This document shows positions 44,905-54,919 of a stretch of DNA of 64,000 nt, piece after piece (position 1 is the first letter of the stretch; every line of letters starts with the position of its first letter). The notes under the pieces are model-generated. The model saw only the letters and a program-made list of their open reading frames with translations. It was not told the DNA's origin and did no database searches. The stretch is taken from assembly GCF_034479375.1 (NCBI RefSeq), contig NZ_CP140155.1, positions 4,936,501 through 5,000,500 on the forward strand, in the 5' to 3' direction. The stretch is from Rhodopseudomonas palustris. Its GTDB lineage: Bacteria; Pseudomonadota; Alphaproteobacteria; Rhizobiales; Xanthobacteraceae. Made by a program: the position numbers and the translations under genes.

Positions 44905-45041
44905 GGCGTCACCAGCCAGTAGCCGCCGACCACCAGAATCAGCGCCAGCGTGATGATCACTCCCAGCACCGCGGCGACGATCGCCGGCAGGCTGTGATCG
45001 TCGAGCCAGCGTTGCAGCTTCCGTTCCAGTCCCAAACCCAT
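44901..45041 (-). CDS. Small single-pass membrane protein
   Basis: 46 residues. A basic amphipathic start (MGLGLERKLQRWLDDHSLP) is followed by one membrane helix (AVLGVIITLALILVVGGYWL). Its TGA overlaps the cobC start (ATGA), and a GTGAGCG sits before ATG 45041. The coupling and protein-like sequence argue that it is real; the function is unknown. Confidence 0.55.
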   Translation of the reverse strand: MGLGLERKLQRWLDDHSLPAIVAAVLGVIITLALILVVGGYWLVTP

Positions 45042-45234
45042 CGATCGCTCACTTGTCCTGCGGCTCAGCCGGCGAGGGATTCTGCAGCCGGGCCGCTGAT
45101 CTAGCACTTTGCCGGCCGGCGCGCGCCAGTTCGCGTGCGGCGAAAGGTTCCGACCTTCGCCTGCGGCAACGCCGCTCACTTCCCCCGGAACCAGCCGCCG
45201 CGTCCGGATTTGACCCGTGAACAGGAGATTTGCA

Positions 45235-45468
45235 ATGTCGATCCGCTTTCAAATCGCGGCGCTGGTTTACATGATGATCAATGCGGTCGTGTTCGGCGTC
45301 GGCCTCGTGACCGTCATGACGTTCCCGTCGCTCGCGCGCCACGCCTTCGACCTGATCCCCGCTGTGGTCGTCGCCAGTTTCGTCCTCGCGGCGCCGCTGG
45401 CTTGGCTGATCGCGCCGCGGCTGCGCGCGCGCTATGGTCGTCGGCAAAGTGTCGCGGCCGGCCGCTGA
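45235..45468 (+). CDS. Small two-TM membrane protein
   Basis: 77 residues: two hydrophobic helices (IAALVYMMINAVVFGVGLVT and LIPAVVVASFVLAAPLAWLI) and a basic tail. CAGGAG ten bases before ATG 45235 is a strong ribosome site. It lies just before the FNR-type box and Crp gene on the same strand. Function unknown. Confidence 0.7.
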   Translation: MSIRFQIAALVYMMINAVVFGVGLVTVMTFPSLARHAFDLIPAVVVASFVLAAPLAWLIAPRLRARYGRRQSVAAGR

Positions 45469-45495
45469 GCCGCGGCGGTTCGCCGCCGCCGCCCG

Positions 45496-45509
45496 TTGAC
45501 AAGGATCAA
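45496..45509 (+). promoter_or_regulatory. FNR/FixK-type box upstream of the Crp-family gene
   Basis: TTGACAAGGATCAA matches the FNR/FixK/DNR consensus TTGAT-N4-ATCAA with one mismatch. It is centred 64 bp before ATG 45567. If it acts at the usual -41.5, the start site would be near 45544 with a weak -10 around 45531-45537 (catacga). The regulator encoded next has the E-xx-S-R recognition residues that read this box, so autoregulation is likely. Confidence 0.7.
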
Positions 45510-45566
45510 CGCCCGCCGAATGCTATGCGGCATACGAGTAGCAGGGTGTGGTGAACGGCGGTCGCG

Positions 45567-46241
45567 ATGAGCTTGCCAGATCTCGGCTGGTTGCAGCGTT
45601 TCCCGGCTCTGGCCGGAATGCCCGACGCCGAGCGCGCGCCGCTGACCGGCGGTGCGATGGCGATGAGCCTTCCCGCCGGCGCGACGGTGTTCGCGCCGGA
45701 TCAGCCGTGCAATATGTTCATTCTGGTCACCGGCGGCACCGTCCGGGTGTTTCAGCTCGACGCCGAGGGCAACGAGATCGTGCTGTACCGGCTCGGTCCA
45801 GGCAGTATCTGCATTCTCACCACGCTGGCGCTGCTCGCCTCCGATAGTTACAGCGCCTTCGCCGTCACCGAGACGCCGGTCGAAGCGGTCGGGCTGCCGG
45901 CGGCCACCTTCAACGATCTGATGGCGCGGTCGGCGGAGTTCCGCGGCTTCGTCTTCCATGCCCAGGCGGCGCGGATGGCCGACCTGATGGCGGTGATCCA
46001 GAACGTCGCTTTCGCCTCGATCGACTCCCGGCTCGCCGCGCGGCTGCTGGCGCTCGCCGACGACAGCCGCGGGCTGTCGATCACGCATCAGCAACTCGCC
46101 GCCGAGATCGGCACCGCGCGCGAAGTCGTCAGCCGTCACCTCAAGACGTTCGAACGCCGCGGCTGGGTCAGCCTCGGCCGCGGTCGGGTCGAATTGCGCA
46201 ACGCCGCCCCGCTGCGCGCCGCCGCGCAGGCCGGCCGCTGA
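45567..46241 (+). CDS. Crp/Fnr-family transcriptional regulator
   Basis: 224 residues: a cyclic-nucleotide-binding-like sensor domain (MFILVTGGTVRVFQLDAEGN, YRLGPGSICILTTLALLA) and a winged HTH (LSITHQQLAAEIGTAREVVS, RHLKTFERRGWVSLGRG). The recognition helix has E-V-V-S-R as in FNR. The N-terminal Cys cluster of oxygen-sensing FNR is absent, so the signal is different (haem/NO, redox or sulfur species are possibilities). It is followed by DUF2892 and AhpD-like genes, which probably belong to its regulon. Confidence 0.9.
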   Translation: MSLPDLGWLQRFPALAGMPDAERAPLTGGAMAMSLPAGATVFAPDQPCNMFILVTGGTVRVFQLDAEGNEIVLYRLGPGSICILTTLALLASDSYSAFAVTETPVEAVGLPAATFNDLMARSAEFRGFVFHAQAARMADLMAVIQNVAFASIDSRLAARLLALADDSRGLSITHQQLAAEIGTAREVVSRHLKTFERRGWVSLGRGRVELRNAAPLRAAAQAGR

Positions 46242-46258
46242 AGGCGCATTCGCCGGCG

Positions 46259-46271
46259 GTGACTTCGTCAC
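46259..46271. promoter_or_regulatory. Short palindrome upstream of the DUF2892 gene
   Basis: GTGAC-ttc-GTCAC lies 64 bp before ATG 46335. It resembles a Crp half-site pair with an unusual spacing. Function not shown. Confidence 0.3.
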
Positions 46272-46334
46272 AGACCGTGTGTCCCGCGCCCCTTACACGT
46301 CCATTGTCACTCAACCAACCGAGGGGAATTCAAG

Positions 46335-46529
46335 ATGACCGTCAACATGGGAATGATCGACCGCCTGCTGCGCGCCATCGTCGGCGCCGGCCTGATCTAC
46401 TGGGCGCTGACCAACCCCGACGCGTGGTGGGCGTGGATCGGCGTGGTGCCGCTTCTGACCGCGGCGATCGGCTTCTGCCCGGCCTACACGCTGTTCGGCA
46501 TCCGCACCTGCCCGGCCAAGCAGTCCTGA
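46335..46529 (+). CDS. DUF2892 small membrane protein (YgaP-like membrane domain)
   Basis: 64 residues: MTVNMGMIDRLLRAIVGAGL, two membrane helices, and the family signature GFCPAYTLFGIRTC near the C-terminus with two Cys. In YgaP this domain anchors a rhodanese; here it stands alone. Linked proteins often deal with sulfide or reactive sulfur/nitrogen species. GAGGGGA precedes the ATG. A strong hairpin terminator follows. Confidence 0.92.
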   Translation: MTVNMGMIDRLLRAIVGAGLIYWALTNPDAWWAWIGVVPLLTAAIGFCPAYTLFGIRTCPAKQS

Positions 46530-46549
46530 TCGACCGCGGTTTGTTGAAG

Positions 46550-46593
46550 CTCCCGGAATCGGCTACGGCCCGATCCCGGGAGTTGTTCTCTTT
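46550..46593 (+). terminator. Rho-independent terminator after the DUF2892 gene
   Basis: Arms CTCCCGGAATCGG and CCGATCCCGGGAG (one mismatch) around a 7-nt loop, followed by TTGTTCTCTTT. It separates the DUF2892 gene from the AhpD-like gene and could act as a partial attenuator. Confidence 0.75.
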
Positions 46594-46604
46594 CAGGTGA
46601 GACC

Positions 46605-46985
46605 ATGCACAAGAACTGGATCGAATTGACCGGCGAGTTGTCGACGGCGTTGCGCGAAGTGCGCGGCGGCGCGCCGGACGTGATGAAAGGCTTCTCGGCG
46701 ATCGCGCAGGCGGCGCTGAAGGCCAACGCGCTCGATACCAAGACCAAGGAACTGATCGCGCTGGCGATCTCTGTGGCGACCCGCTGCGACGGCTGCATCG
46801 GCTTTCACGCCGAGGCCGCGGTGCGGCAGGGCGCCACCCGCGAGGAGATCATGGAAACGATGGGCATGGCGATCTACATGGGCGCCGGCCCCAGCGTGAT
46901 GTACGCGGCGCAGGCGGTCGAGGCCTACGATCAGTTCGTGCAGAAGAAGGCCGCGGCGGAAACCGCCAATTCCGCTGTGCGGTAG
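46605..46985 (+). CDS. Carboxymuconolactone decarboxylase-fold protein (AhpD-like)
   Basis: 126 residues. The redox signature CDGCIGFH (Cys61, Cys64, His68) is the AhpD-type peroxidase/disulfide reductase centre. The ATREEIMETMGMAIYMGAGP helix is typical. Likely an alkylhydroperoxidase-like or thiol-redox protein, not a true decarboxylase. It lies behind the DUF2892 gene and a terminator; shared regulation by the Crp protein is plausible. Confidence 0.9.
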   Translation: MHKNWIELTGELSTALREVRGGAPDVMKGFSAIAQAALKANALDTKTKELIALAISVATRCDGCIGFHAEAAVRQGATREEIMETMGMAIYMGAGPSVMYAAQAVEAYDQFVQKKAAAETANSAVR

Positions 46986-47068
46986 CCGCACCCGGCTCCG
47001 CAGCGGCGCGGGTTGCGTCGCCGCGCGCGCTGCGTCATATGGTCTGCCTCGACTTTAGAGAGTGGACC

Positions 47069-48148
47069 ATGGCGCACCCGATCCAGGACGTTCTGCAAGC
47101 CTTCGCTGCCGGCGAAATCGTCGTCGTCACCGACGACGACGATCGCGAGGGCGAGGGCGATCTCGTCGTCGCGGCCTCGCTGTGCACCGCCGAGAAGATG
47201 GCGTTCATCATCCGCCACACCTCCGGCATCGTCTGCGCGCCGATCACCATGGACGACGCGCGACGGTTGCGGCTCGACCCGATGGTCGCGCACAACGACA
47301 GCAACCACACCACCGCCTTCACCGTCTCGATCGACTACAAGCCCGACAACGGCACCGGCATCTCCGCCGACGAGCGCGCCTCGTGCTGCCGCGCGCTCGC
47401 CAATCCGAACGCCGGCGCCAACGACTTCGCGCGGCCGGGCCACATCTTCCCGCTGATCGCGCGCGACGGCGGCGTGCTGCTGCGCTCCGGCCACACTGAG
47501 GCCGCGGTCGATCTTTGTCGTTTGGCGGGTCTGCCGCCGGTCGGCGTGATCAGCGAACTGATGAACGATGACGGCACCGTCACCAAGGGCGCCCAGGTCG
47601 TCGAATTCGCGAACAGGCACAACCTCAAGCTGGTCACCATCGCCGATCTGATCGCGCATCGTCAGGCGCGCGAGAAACTGATCGAGCGCGTCGCGACGTT
47701 CCCGCTGGAGAGCCCGATCGGCCCGATGCAGGGCTACGCCTATCGCTCGCCGTTCGACGAGATCGCCCACGTCGCCTGCGTCTACAACGGCATCGGCGAC
47801 GGCAAGAACGTGCTGACGAGGTTCCACAAGCCGAACATCGTCAAGGAGATCTTCACCGGCGCGCGCCGGATGGAAGCGGTGCTCGAGCATTTCAAGAAGA
47901 ACGGTTCCGGCGTGCTGATTTATCTGCGCGATGGCGCCGCGGGCGTTCCGGTGGCGCCGATCGACGCGCCGAAATCGGCGGAAGCCGATCGCCACCGGCA
48001 ATGGCGCGAGATCGGCGTCGGCGCGCAGATCCTGCGCGACCTCGGCGTCTCGTCGATCCGGCATCTCACCTCGTCGCAGATGGACTACAAGGGCCTGTCG
48101 GGTTTCGGCATCGAGATCGTCGGCAACGAGCACCTTGAAGGCACCTGA
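47069..48148 (+). CDS. ribB: 3,4-dihydroxy-2-butanone 4-phosphate synthase with degenerate GTP cyclohydrolase II domain
   Basis: 359 residues. The RibB domain is intact: VVVTDDDDREGEGDLVVAAS binds Mg, and FPLIARDGGVLLRSGHTEAA with DLCRLAGLPPVGVISEL complete the ribulose-5-phosphate site. The second domain (after about residue 210) resembles RibA in outline but lacks the three zinc Cys and the GHxxDC-type block, so GTP cyclohydrolase activity is unlikely. A separate ribA is needed elsewhere. No FMN riboswitch was found in the 83 bp upstream. ATG 47069 is preferred over ATG 47039. Confidence 0.9.
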   Translation: MAHPIQDVLQAFAAGEIVVVTDDDDREGEGDLVVAASLCTAEKMAFIIRHTSGIVCAPITMDDARRLRLDPMVAHNDSNHTTAFTVSIDYKPDNGTGISADERASCCRALANPNAGANDFARPGHIFPLIARDGGVLLRSGHTEAAVDLCRLAGLPPVGVISELMNDDGTVTKGAQVVEFANRHNLKLVTIADLIAHRQAREKLIERVATFPLESPIGPMQGYAYRSPFDEIAHVACVYNGIGDGKNVLTRFHKPNIVKEIFTGARRMEAVLEHFKKNGSGVLIYLRDGAAGVPVAPIDAPKSAEADRHRQWREIGVGAQILRDLGVSSIRHLTSSQMDYKGLSGFGIEIVGNEHLEGT

Positions 48149-48205
48149 CCAACGTTTTACCTTCCTGCCGTCGCACCATGCGGCGGCGTCCTGAAAGGAT
48201 GATCG

Positions 48206-49420
<1,215 letters not shown>

Positions 49421-49443
49421 GGCGGATAGGCACAACCTCTCAA

Positions 49444-49567
49444 CGTCATTCCGGGATGCGCCCTCTTGGGCGCAGACCCGGAATGACGAACGCGTAGGAT
49501 GGGTTGAGCGCAGCGAAACCCATCGCGACGACCAAGATGGGTTTCGCTGACGCTCAACCCATCCTAC
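49444..49567. repeat. Interspersed repeats: short family C hairpin and family E unit
   Basis: CGTCATTCCGGGATGCGCCC / GGGCGCAGACCCGGAATGACG (49444-49488) is followed by TAGGATGGGTTGAGCGCAGC…CGCTGACGCTCAACCCATCCTA (49495-49567). Each is an inverted repeat; the second has arms of over 20 bp with a few mismatches. Confidence 0.8.
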
Positions 49568-49600
49568 GAACTAACAACAACAAACATCACCGGGAAACGC

Positions 49601-50533
49601 ATGAGCGACGCCAGCGACACCTCCGACGACGTCCCGTTCAATCGCGACTTCCCGCTGAAAGCCGGCGTGGTCGAGGAAATCCGCCCCGGGCTGCGCCGCG
49701 TGCTCTGCAATAACCCGTCGCCGTTCACCTTCACCGGGACGGTCAGCTACATCATCGGCACCGGCAAGGTCGCGATCGTCGATCCCGGCCCGGACAGCGA
49801 GGCCCATGCGCAGGCGCTGATCGACGCGGTGAAGGGCGAGACCGTCACCCACATTCTCGTCACCCACACGCATAAGGACCACTCGCCCGGCACGCCGCGC
49901 CTCAAGGCTGCGACCGGCGCGACTGTCTATGCCGAAGGCCCGCACCGCGCCTCGCGGCCGTATTTCGAGAGCGAGACCGTGTCGACGGAATCCGGCGCCG
50001 ACCGCGCCTTCAGGCCCGACGTCACGATCCGCGACGGCGACGTGATCGAGGGCGACGGCTGGGCGGTGGAGGCGGTGGCGACGCCGGGCCACACCGCCAA
50101 CCACATGGCGTTCGCCTGGAAGGAGCGCGACGCGATCTTCGTCGGCGATCACATCATGGGCTGGTCGACCTCGATCGTGGCGCCGCCGGACGGCTCGATG
50201 GTCGACTACATGGAGTCGCTCGACCGCCTGATGGCGCGCCCCGAGCAACTCTATCTGTCCGGCCATGGCGCCGAGATTCTCGAAGGCCCGCGCTATTCGC
50301 GCTTCCTCAAGCGCCACCGCCAGGCCCGCGAAGCCTCGATCCTGCATCGCCTCGCCAAGGGCGAGACCGATATCCCGACCATGGTCCGCGCCATCTATAT
50401 CGGCATCGACCCGCGCCTGATCGGCGCCGCCGGCTATTCGGTGCTGGCGCATCTCGAAGACCTGGTGACCCGCGGCATCGTTGTGACCGACGGCGACCCG
50501 CTGATCGGCGGGCGCTACAGGCTGGCGAAGTAA
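49601..50533 (+). CDS. Metallo-beta-lactamase-fold hydrolase (LACTB2-like)
   Basis: 310 residues. THTHKDHSPG is the HxHxDH zinc motif; VATPGHTANHMAF and IFVGDHIMGW supply the next His and Asp, and YLSGHGAEI the last His. The C-terminal third is a winged-helix-like domain (ASILHRLAKGETDIPTMVRA), as in LACTB2-type endoribonucleases. Hydrolysis of RNA or of a thioester is possible; no operon partner helps decide. Confidence 0.88.
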   Translation: MSDASDTSDDVPFNRDFPLKAGVVEEIRPGLRRVLCNNPSPFTFTGTVSYIIGTGKVAIVDPGPDSEAHAQALIDAVKGETVTHILVTHTHKDHSPGTPRLKAATGATVYAEGPHRASRPYFESETVSTESGADRAFRPDVTIRDGDVIEGDGWAVEAVATPGHTANHMAFAWKERDAIFVGDHIMGWSTSIVAPPDGSMVDYMESLDRLMARPEQLYLSGHGAEILEGPRYSRFLKRHRQAREASILHRLAKGETDIPTMVRAIYIGIDPRLIGAAGYSVLAHLEDLVTRGIVVTDGDPLIGGRYRLAK

Positions 50534-50555
50534 CAAGCAGCACTGCTTCACGCAC

Positions 50556-50700
50556 CACCCTCATGGTGAGGAGCCCGGCATCGCGCAGCGACGCCGGGCG
50601 TCTCGAACCATGAGTTATAGGGCACTTCGCTTGCAAGCCCATCCTTCGAGACGCCCGGCCTCGCCCTGCGGGCGTGGCCAGGCTCCTCAGGATGAGGTTG
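50556..50700. repeat. Interspersed palindromic repeat, variant of family A
   Basis: CCCTCATGGTGAGGAGCCCGG…GCGTCTCGAACCATGAG then CATCCTTCGAGACGCCCGG…CTCCTCAGGATGAGG. Same building blocks as family A, in the order of two facing hairpins. Lies between two convergent genes. Confidence 0.8.
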
Positions 50701-50718
50701 AGCGTGTAGCGGCGCTCG

Positions 50719-51567
50719 TCACTTCTTCGCCCCCGCCTTGCCCTTCGCCGGCTTCGGCTCCGGCTCGGGCTTCGGCGCTGGCGCATTTTCGGCGGCGCTG
50801 GTGATGGCTTCGCTGAGTTTGGCGATGCGCGCGGCGTTGCTGCCGAGGTCGCTGTCGAAAAAGCGCGAGGCGGAGCGGATATCGATCCGGGAGCCGTCGC
50901 CGTCGGGCAGGATTCGGATCGCGACGTCCTCGGGCAGGCCCATCACCGCGGTGCGGGCCACCGCCTCGATATGGCCCTCGCGGCGCGGCAGTTGCGGCGG
51001 TCGCGCGTCGACCACGCGCCATTTGCGCTTGTTGATCAGGTTGAGCGTCACCTCATAGGCGCGCTGCACCGGCAGGTCGATCTGCACGGTCTCGATCCCC
51101 GGATAGGCGCCGCGCTGCAGCTCGGCGGAGTAGAGGCCGGCATAGACTGCGGGATTGGCGCCGTCGCTGGTGCGCAGCCGCGCCAGCGTCTCGAATTTCG
51201 GCGGGTCGATCGGGTCGGTGGTGATGTCGTGGATCGCGGGCAGCGTCCGATAGTGCCAGCCGAGATAGGACGGGTAGGCGAGGATCAGCACATCGATCAG
51301 CAGCGCCAGCAGGATCCGCGCCATGCCGCGCGAGCCGTTCTGCCAGATCGCCGCGAAGCCGGCCAGCGCCAGCAGGATCGACAGCCCCGCGAGCGCCAGC
51401 GCCCCGAAGAACGTCGCCATCGCCGGGCGCACTTCGAGGAAGTCGAACCGCACCAGCAGCGTCGAAGCCACCGCGGTGATCGCGGCGAACACCGCGAGAT
51501 AGCGCGCCCAGACGGCGAGGCGCGAGACGGGCTCCATCTGATAGGGAGCGTTGAATCTGCGCGCCAT
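50719..51567 (-). CDS. DUF1499 domain membrane protein
   Basis: 282 residues. Three hydrophobic segments in the first 120 residues (YLAVFAAITAVASTLLVRF, LALAGLSILLALAGFAAIW, ILLALLIDVLILAYPSYLG) precede a DUF1499 domain (YPGIETVQIDLPVQRAYEVT, DVAIRILPDGDGSRIDIRSA) and a Pro/Lys-rich tail. The domain function is unknown; it is probably periplasmic. ATG 51567 fits the family; the frame continues upstream without conserved sequence. Confidence 0.85.
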   Translation of the reverse strand: MARRFNAPYQMEPVSRLAVWARYLAVFAAITAVASTLLVRFDFLEVRPAMATFFGALALAGLSILLALAGFAAIWQNGSRGMARILLALLIDVLILAYPSYLGWHYRTLPAIHDITTDPIDPPKFETLARLRTSDGANPAVYAGLYSAELQRGAYPGIETVQIDLPVQRAYEVTLNLINKRKWRVVDARPPQLPRREGHIEAVARTAVMGLPEDVAIRILPDGDGSRIDIRSASRFFDSDLGSNAARIAKLSEAITSAAENAPAPKPEPEPKPAKGKAGAKK

Positions 51568-51751
51568 CGGGTCCGTTTCGAAAGGTTCGGGGCCGCGCCG
51601 GCCGCAATCGTGCCGCGCCGCAACCGATCCGTTGAGACCATGGCGGGCGGCGAATTTCAAGGCCGGATTGGGGTCGGCCCAATCGCTGCGCAGCGCCATT
51701 CGACATTCCACCTCAGCGTGCGGAGGTGTTCGTCGCTGCGATCACCGTCTG

Positions 51752-51881
51752 CTCCCTCTCCCGCTTGCGGGAGAGGGCTGGGGTGAGGGCGACGCGGGCA
51801 GGGAGGCTGCGATTCGTCGAACTGCCGCTGCCCCCACCCGGATCGCTGCGCGATCCGACCTCCCCCGCAAGCGGGAGAGGT
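51752..51881. repeat. Interspersed palindromic repeat, family B
   Basis: TCCCTCTCCCGCTTGCGGGA / GAGGG faces ACCTCCCCCGCAAGCGGGAG / AGG. Copies with the same plan lie at 54771-54919 and 58272-58420. Sits upstream of the DUF1499 gene and downstream of the acyl-CoA ligase gene. Confidence 0.82.
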
Positions 51882-51922
51882 TGCACCGTGCCGGTGGCGA
51901 CGCCTTGCGAAAACAGCAGTCC

Positions 51923-53551
51923 TCAGGCCGCCGCGTTCGGCAGGCTGTAGGTCTTGAACTGATCGCGCAATGCGGTCTTCAGGATCTTGCCGGTGGCGGT
52001 GTGCGGGATCGCATCGATGAACACGATGTCGTCGGGCATCCACCATTTGGCGATCTTGCCGTCCATGTATTGCAGGATCTCGTCGCGGGTGCAGGTGACG
52101 TCCGGCTTGAGCTGGCAGATCAGCAGCGGCCGCTCGTCCCATTTCGGGTGATACACGCCGATCACCGCGGCTTCCGCCACCTTGGGGTGGCCGACCGCCA
52201 GATTCTCCAGATCGATCGACGAGATCCATTCGCCGCCGGACTTGATCACGTCCTTGGAGCGGTCGGTGATCCGCATATAGGCGTCCTTATCGACGGTGGC
52301 GACGTCGCCGGTGTCGAAGAAGCCTTCGTCGTCGAGAATGTTGGTATCGACCCGGAAGTAGGCCTTCGACACCGCCGGTCCCGACACTTTCAGCCGGCCG
52401 AAGGTCTTGCCGTCCCACGGCACCTCCTTGCCGGCATCGTCGGTGATCTTCATCTGTACGCCGAACGGCGGATAGCCCTGGGTCGAGAGCCGGTCGAGGC
52501 GCTCGTCGCCGGTGGTCTGGTCGAACGGCGGCTTCAGCGTCGCCAGCGTGCCGAGCGGGCTCATCTCGGTCATGCCCCAGGCGTGGCGCGCCTCGCAGCC
52601 CATGTCGACGAACGCCTTGATCATCGAGCGCGGCATCGCCGAGCCGCCGCACACCACCATCTTCAGATGCGGCAGCGTCAGCTTCTCCTTCTGCATGTAT
52701 TGCAGCAGCATCAGCCATACGGTGGGCACGCCGGCGGTGTGCGTCACCTTCTCGGTCGACAGCAATTCATACACCGAGGCGCCGTCGAGCTTGGCGCCGG
52801 GCATCACCAGCTTGGTGCCCATCGACGGCGCCGAGAACGCGATGCCCCAGGAATTGGCGTGGAACAGCGGCACCACCGGCAGCATGGTGTCGGCGGCGCG
52901 GGTGCCGAGCGCGTCCGGGTTGTTGGCCATCAGCGCGTGGATCACGTTGGAGCGGTGCGAATACAGCACGCCCTTGGGATCGCCGGTGGTGCCCGAGGTG
53001 TAGCACATCGCCGCGGCGGTGTTCTCGTCGAAGGTCTTCCACTGGAAGTCGCCGTCGGCCTCCTTCAGCCATTCCTCATAGGCGACCGCATTCTTCAGCG
53101 TGGTCTGCGGCATGTGCTCCGCGTCGGTGAGCACGATGTAGCGCTCCACGCTCGGCATCTTGTCGGCGATCTTCTCGAGGATCGGCACGAAGGTGAGATC
53201 GGTGATCATCACCCGGTCCTGGGCATGATTGACGATCCAGACGATCTGGTCCGGAAAAAGCCGCGGATTGACCGTATGGCAGATCGCGCCGATTCCCATG
53301 ATGCCGTACCAGCATTCCAGATGCCGGGCGGTGTTCCAGGCGATCGTCGCGACCCGGTCGCCGAGCGTGATGCCGGCGCGGTCCAGCATCTGGCTCACCT
53401 TCAGGGCCCGTTGATGGATCTGCGCATAGGTGGTGCGGACGATCGGCCCCTCCACCGAACGTGTGACCACCTCCTGGTTGCCATGGACCTGTGCCGCATG
53501 CTCGATGATCCGGTGACACAGCAAAGGCCAGTCTTGCATCAGTCCAAGCAT
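51923..53551 (-). CDS. Medium/long-chain fatty-acid CoA ligase (AlkK-like)
   Basis: 542 residues of the ANL superfamily: [20 protein letters not shown] (P-loop), [40 protein letters not shown] and [20 protein letters not shown], ending with the catalytic Lys in [12 protein letters not shown]. Best fits fatty-acyl ligases of the AlkK group. GGGAGGA eight bases before ATG 53551 fixes the start; the extra TTG at 53554 is not needed. Divergent from the extensin-like gene. Confidence 0.92.
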   Translation of the reverse strand: MLGLMQDWPLLCHRIIEHAAQVHGNQEVVTRSVEGPIVRTTYAQIHQRALKVSQMLDRAGITLGDRVATIAWNTARHLECWYGIMGIGAICHTVNPRLFPDQIVWIVNHAQDRVMITDLTFVPILEKIADKMPSVERYIVLTDAEHMPQTTLKNAVAYEEWLKEADGDFQWKTFDENTAAAMCYTSGTTGDPKGVLYSHRSNVIHALMANNPDALGTRAADTMLPVVPLFHANSWGIAFSAPSMGTKLVMPGAKLDGASVYELLSTEKVTHTAGVPTVWLMLLQYMQKEKLTLPHLKMVVCGGSAMPRSMIKAFVDMGCEARHAWGMTEMSPLGTLATLKPPFDQTTGDERLDRLSTQGYPPFGVQMKITDDAGKEVPWDGKTFGRLKVSGPAVSKAYFRVDTNILDDEGFFDTGDVATVDKDAYMRITDRSKDVIKSGGEWISSIDLENLAVGHPKVAEAAVIGVYHPKWDERPLLICQLKPDVTCTRDEILQYMDGKIAKWWMPDDIVFIDAIPHTATGKILKTALRDQFKTYSLPNAAA

Positions 53552-53638
53552 CAAATCGTTCCTCCCGATTGTTATCCCTCATGGATTGGCGGCGACCTTA
53601 GCGCGGAGACAGCCCGGCGAAAACGGTCTTGTCGCAAT

Positions 53639-54712
53639 TTGTTCCGCGGCAAAGCGTCGATCCTGGCGGTGCTGATCGCGCTGGTTGCGTTCGCCGCGCC
53701 GGCCGCACTGGCGCGGGACGGAATCCCGCTGCCGAAGCCGCGTCCCGCCGAGGCGCCTTCGTCCGAAGCTGCTCGCGCGGCTGACAAGCCGGACGCCGAC
53801 GCGCCGCAGACCGAGGCCGCCAAGCCGGAATCGACGCCGGAAGCGCCGCCGCAGCCGCCGCCGCCGACGGCGTGCCGGCTGGCGCTGACGCCGGCGATCG
53901 CGATCGCGCCGAGCCTGCCCGACATCACCGGCCCCGGCAGTTGTGGCGGGACCGATCTGGTCAGGCTCGAAGCGGTCGTCCTGCCCGACGGCAGCCGCGT
54001 GCCGCTGACGCCGGCGGCGACGCTGCGCTGCCCGATGGCGAGCGCGCTCGCCGCCTGGGTCCGCGCCGATCTCGCGCCGCTGGCGGCGTCGCTCGCCACG
54101 CGTCTCGTCGCGCTCGACAATTACGATTCCTACGATTGCCGCGGCCGCAACCGGGTGCGCGGGGCCAAGCTGTCGGAGCACGGCCGCGCCAATGCGATCG
54201 ACCTGCGCGGCTTCAAGCTGGCCGACGGCCGGATGCTGTCGCTGACCGATCGCGCCGCGCCGCTCGCGGTGCGCGAGCGCGTGCGGCAATCGGTGTGCGA
54301 GCGCTTCGCCACGGTGCTCGGCCCGGCGTCGGACGGCTATCACGAGGAACACATCCACCTCGATCTGGCCGAGCGGCGCGGCGGCTACAAGATGTGCCAA
54401 TGGGCGGTGTGGGAGGCGCTGCCGGCGATCGCGCCGCTGCTGCCGGCCGAGCGCCCGGCCGAAGCGCCGCCGCGGCAGGTCGCGGCCGGTGAGGACGGCG
54501 CGCCTGGTGCCGCCCCGGCTCCGCCGCAGCCCGAGGCCGCCGGCCCGGATCAGGCCGAAGACGCCGCGCGCCAGCAAGCCGAACCGCCGCCGCCGCCCGC
54601 CAAGGGCCAGAAGGCCCGATCGGCCAAAAGCAAGCCGGCCGACAACAAGCCCGCCAAGCCGGCCCCGGCCATTGCGCCCACGCCCAAGCGTCACGACGAC
54701 CGGCGCCCGTAG
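53639..54712 (+). CDS. Extensin-like secreted protein
   Basis: About 357 residues from TTG 53639 (no ATG is available in frame near the signal). A signal peptide (ASILAVLIALVAFAAPAALA) leads to a Pro/Ala-rich linker and an Extensin-like_C domain with Cys at RGKN-like YDCRGRNRVRGAKLSEHGRA, NAIDLRGFKL and DGYHEEHIHLDLAERRGG. The His/Asp pattern resembles M15/LAS peptidases, suggesting peptidoglycan-related activity in the periplasm. The tail after residue 265 is Pro/Ala/Lys-rich and probably disordered. The start codon is uncertain. Confidence 0.85.
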   Translation: MFRGKASILAVLIALVAFAAPAALARDGIPLPKPRPAEAPSSEAARAADKPDADAPQTEAAKPESTPEAPPQPPPPTACRLALTPAIAIAPSLPDITGPGSCGGTDLVRLEAVVLPDGSRVPLTPAATLRCPMASALAAWVRADLAPLAASLATRLVALDNYDSYDCRGRNRVRGAKLSEHGRANAIDLRGFKLADGRMLSLTDRAAPLAVRERVRQSVCERFATVLGPASDGYHEEHIHLDLAERRGGYKMCQWAVWEALPAIAPLLPAERPAEAPPRQVAAGEDGAPGAAPAPPQPEAAGPDQAEDAARQQAEPPPPPAKGQKARSAKSKPADNKPAKPAPAIAPTPKRHDDRRP

Positions 54713-54770
54713 TCGGGACACCTGCAATCCAACCTCTCCCCGCGCGCGGCAGTGGCCATCGCATAGGATC

Positions 54771-54919
54771 ACCCTCCCCTGGAGGGGGAGGGTCGCTCGC
54801 GTCAGCGAGCGGGGTGGGGTGGCGAAGAGTTCATCCTCCGTGCGCGCGGCTCACCCCACCCCGTCACGCATCCCGCGATGCGGGCTGCGCGCCGACCCTC
54901 CCCCTCCAGGGGAGGGTGA
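54771..54919. repeat. Interspersed palindromic repeat, family B
   Basis: ACCCTCCCCTGGAGGGGGAG with GGTCGCTCGCGTCAGCGAGC, then GGGTGGGGTG…CACCCCACCC, ending CCTCCCCCTCCAGGGGAGGG. Nested inverted repeats span the whole unit between two convergent genes. Confidence 0.82.

Noticed and set aside
45042..45234. Cobalamin riboswitch near the CobC-like gene
   Set aside because: No B12-box-like sequence was found and the gap is too short for the full structure.
46986..47068. FMN riboswitch before ribB
   Set aside because: The conserved RFN blocks are not present in the short upstream region.
51551..53638. Long upstream part of the extensin-like frame
   Set aside because: Antisense to the DUF1499 and acyl-CoA ligase genes; the signal peptide begins near 53639.
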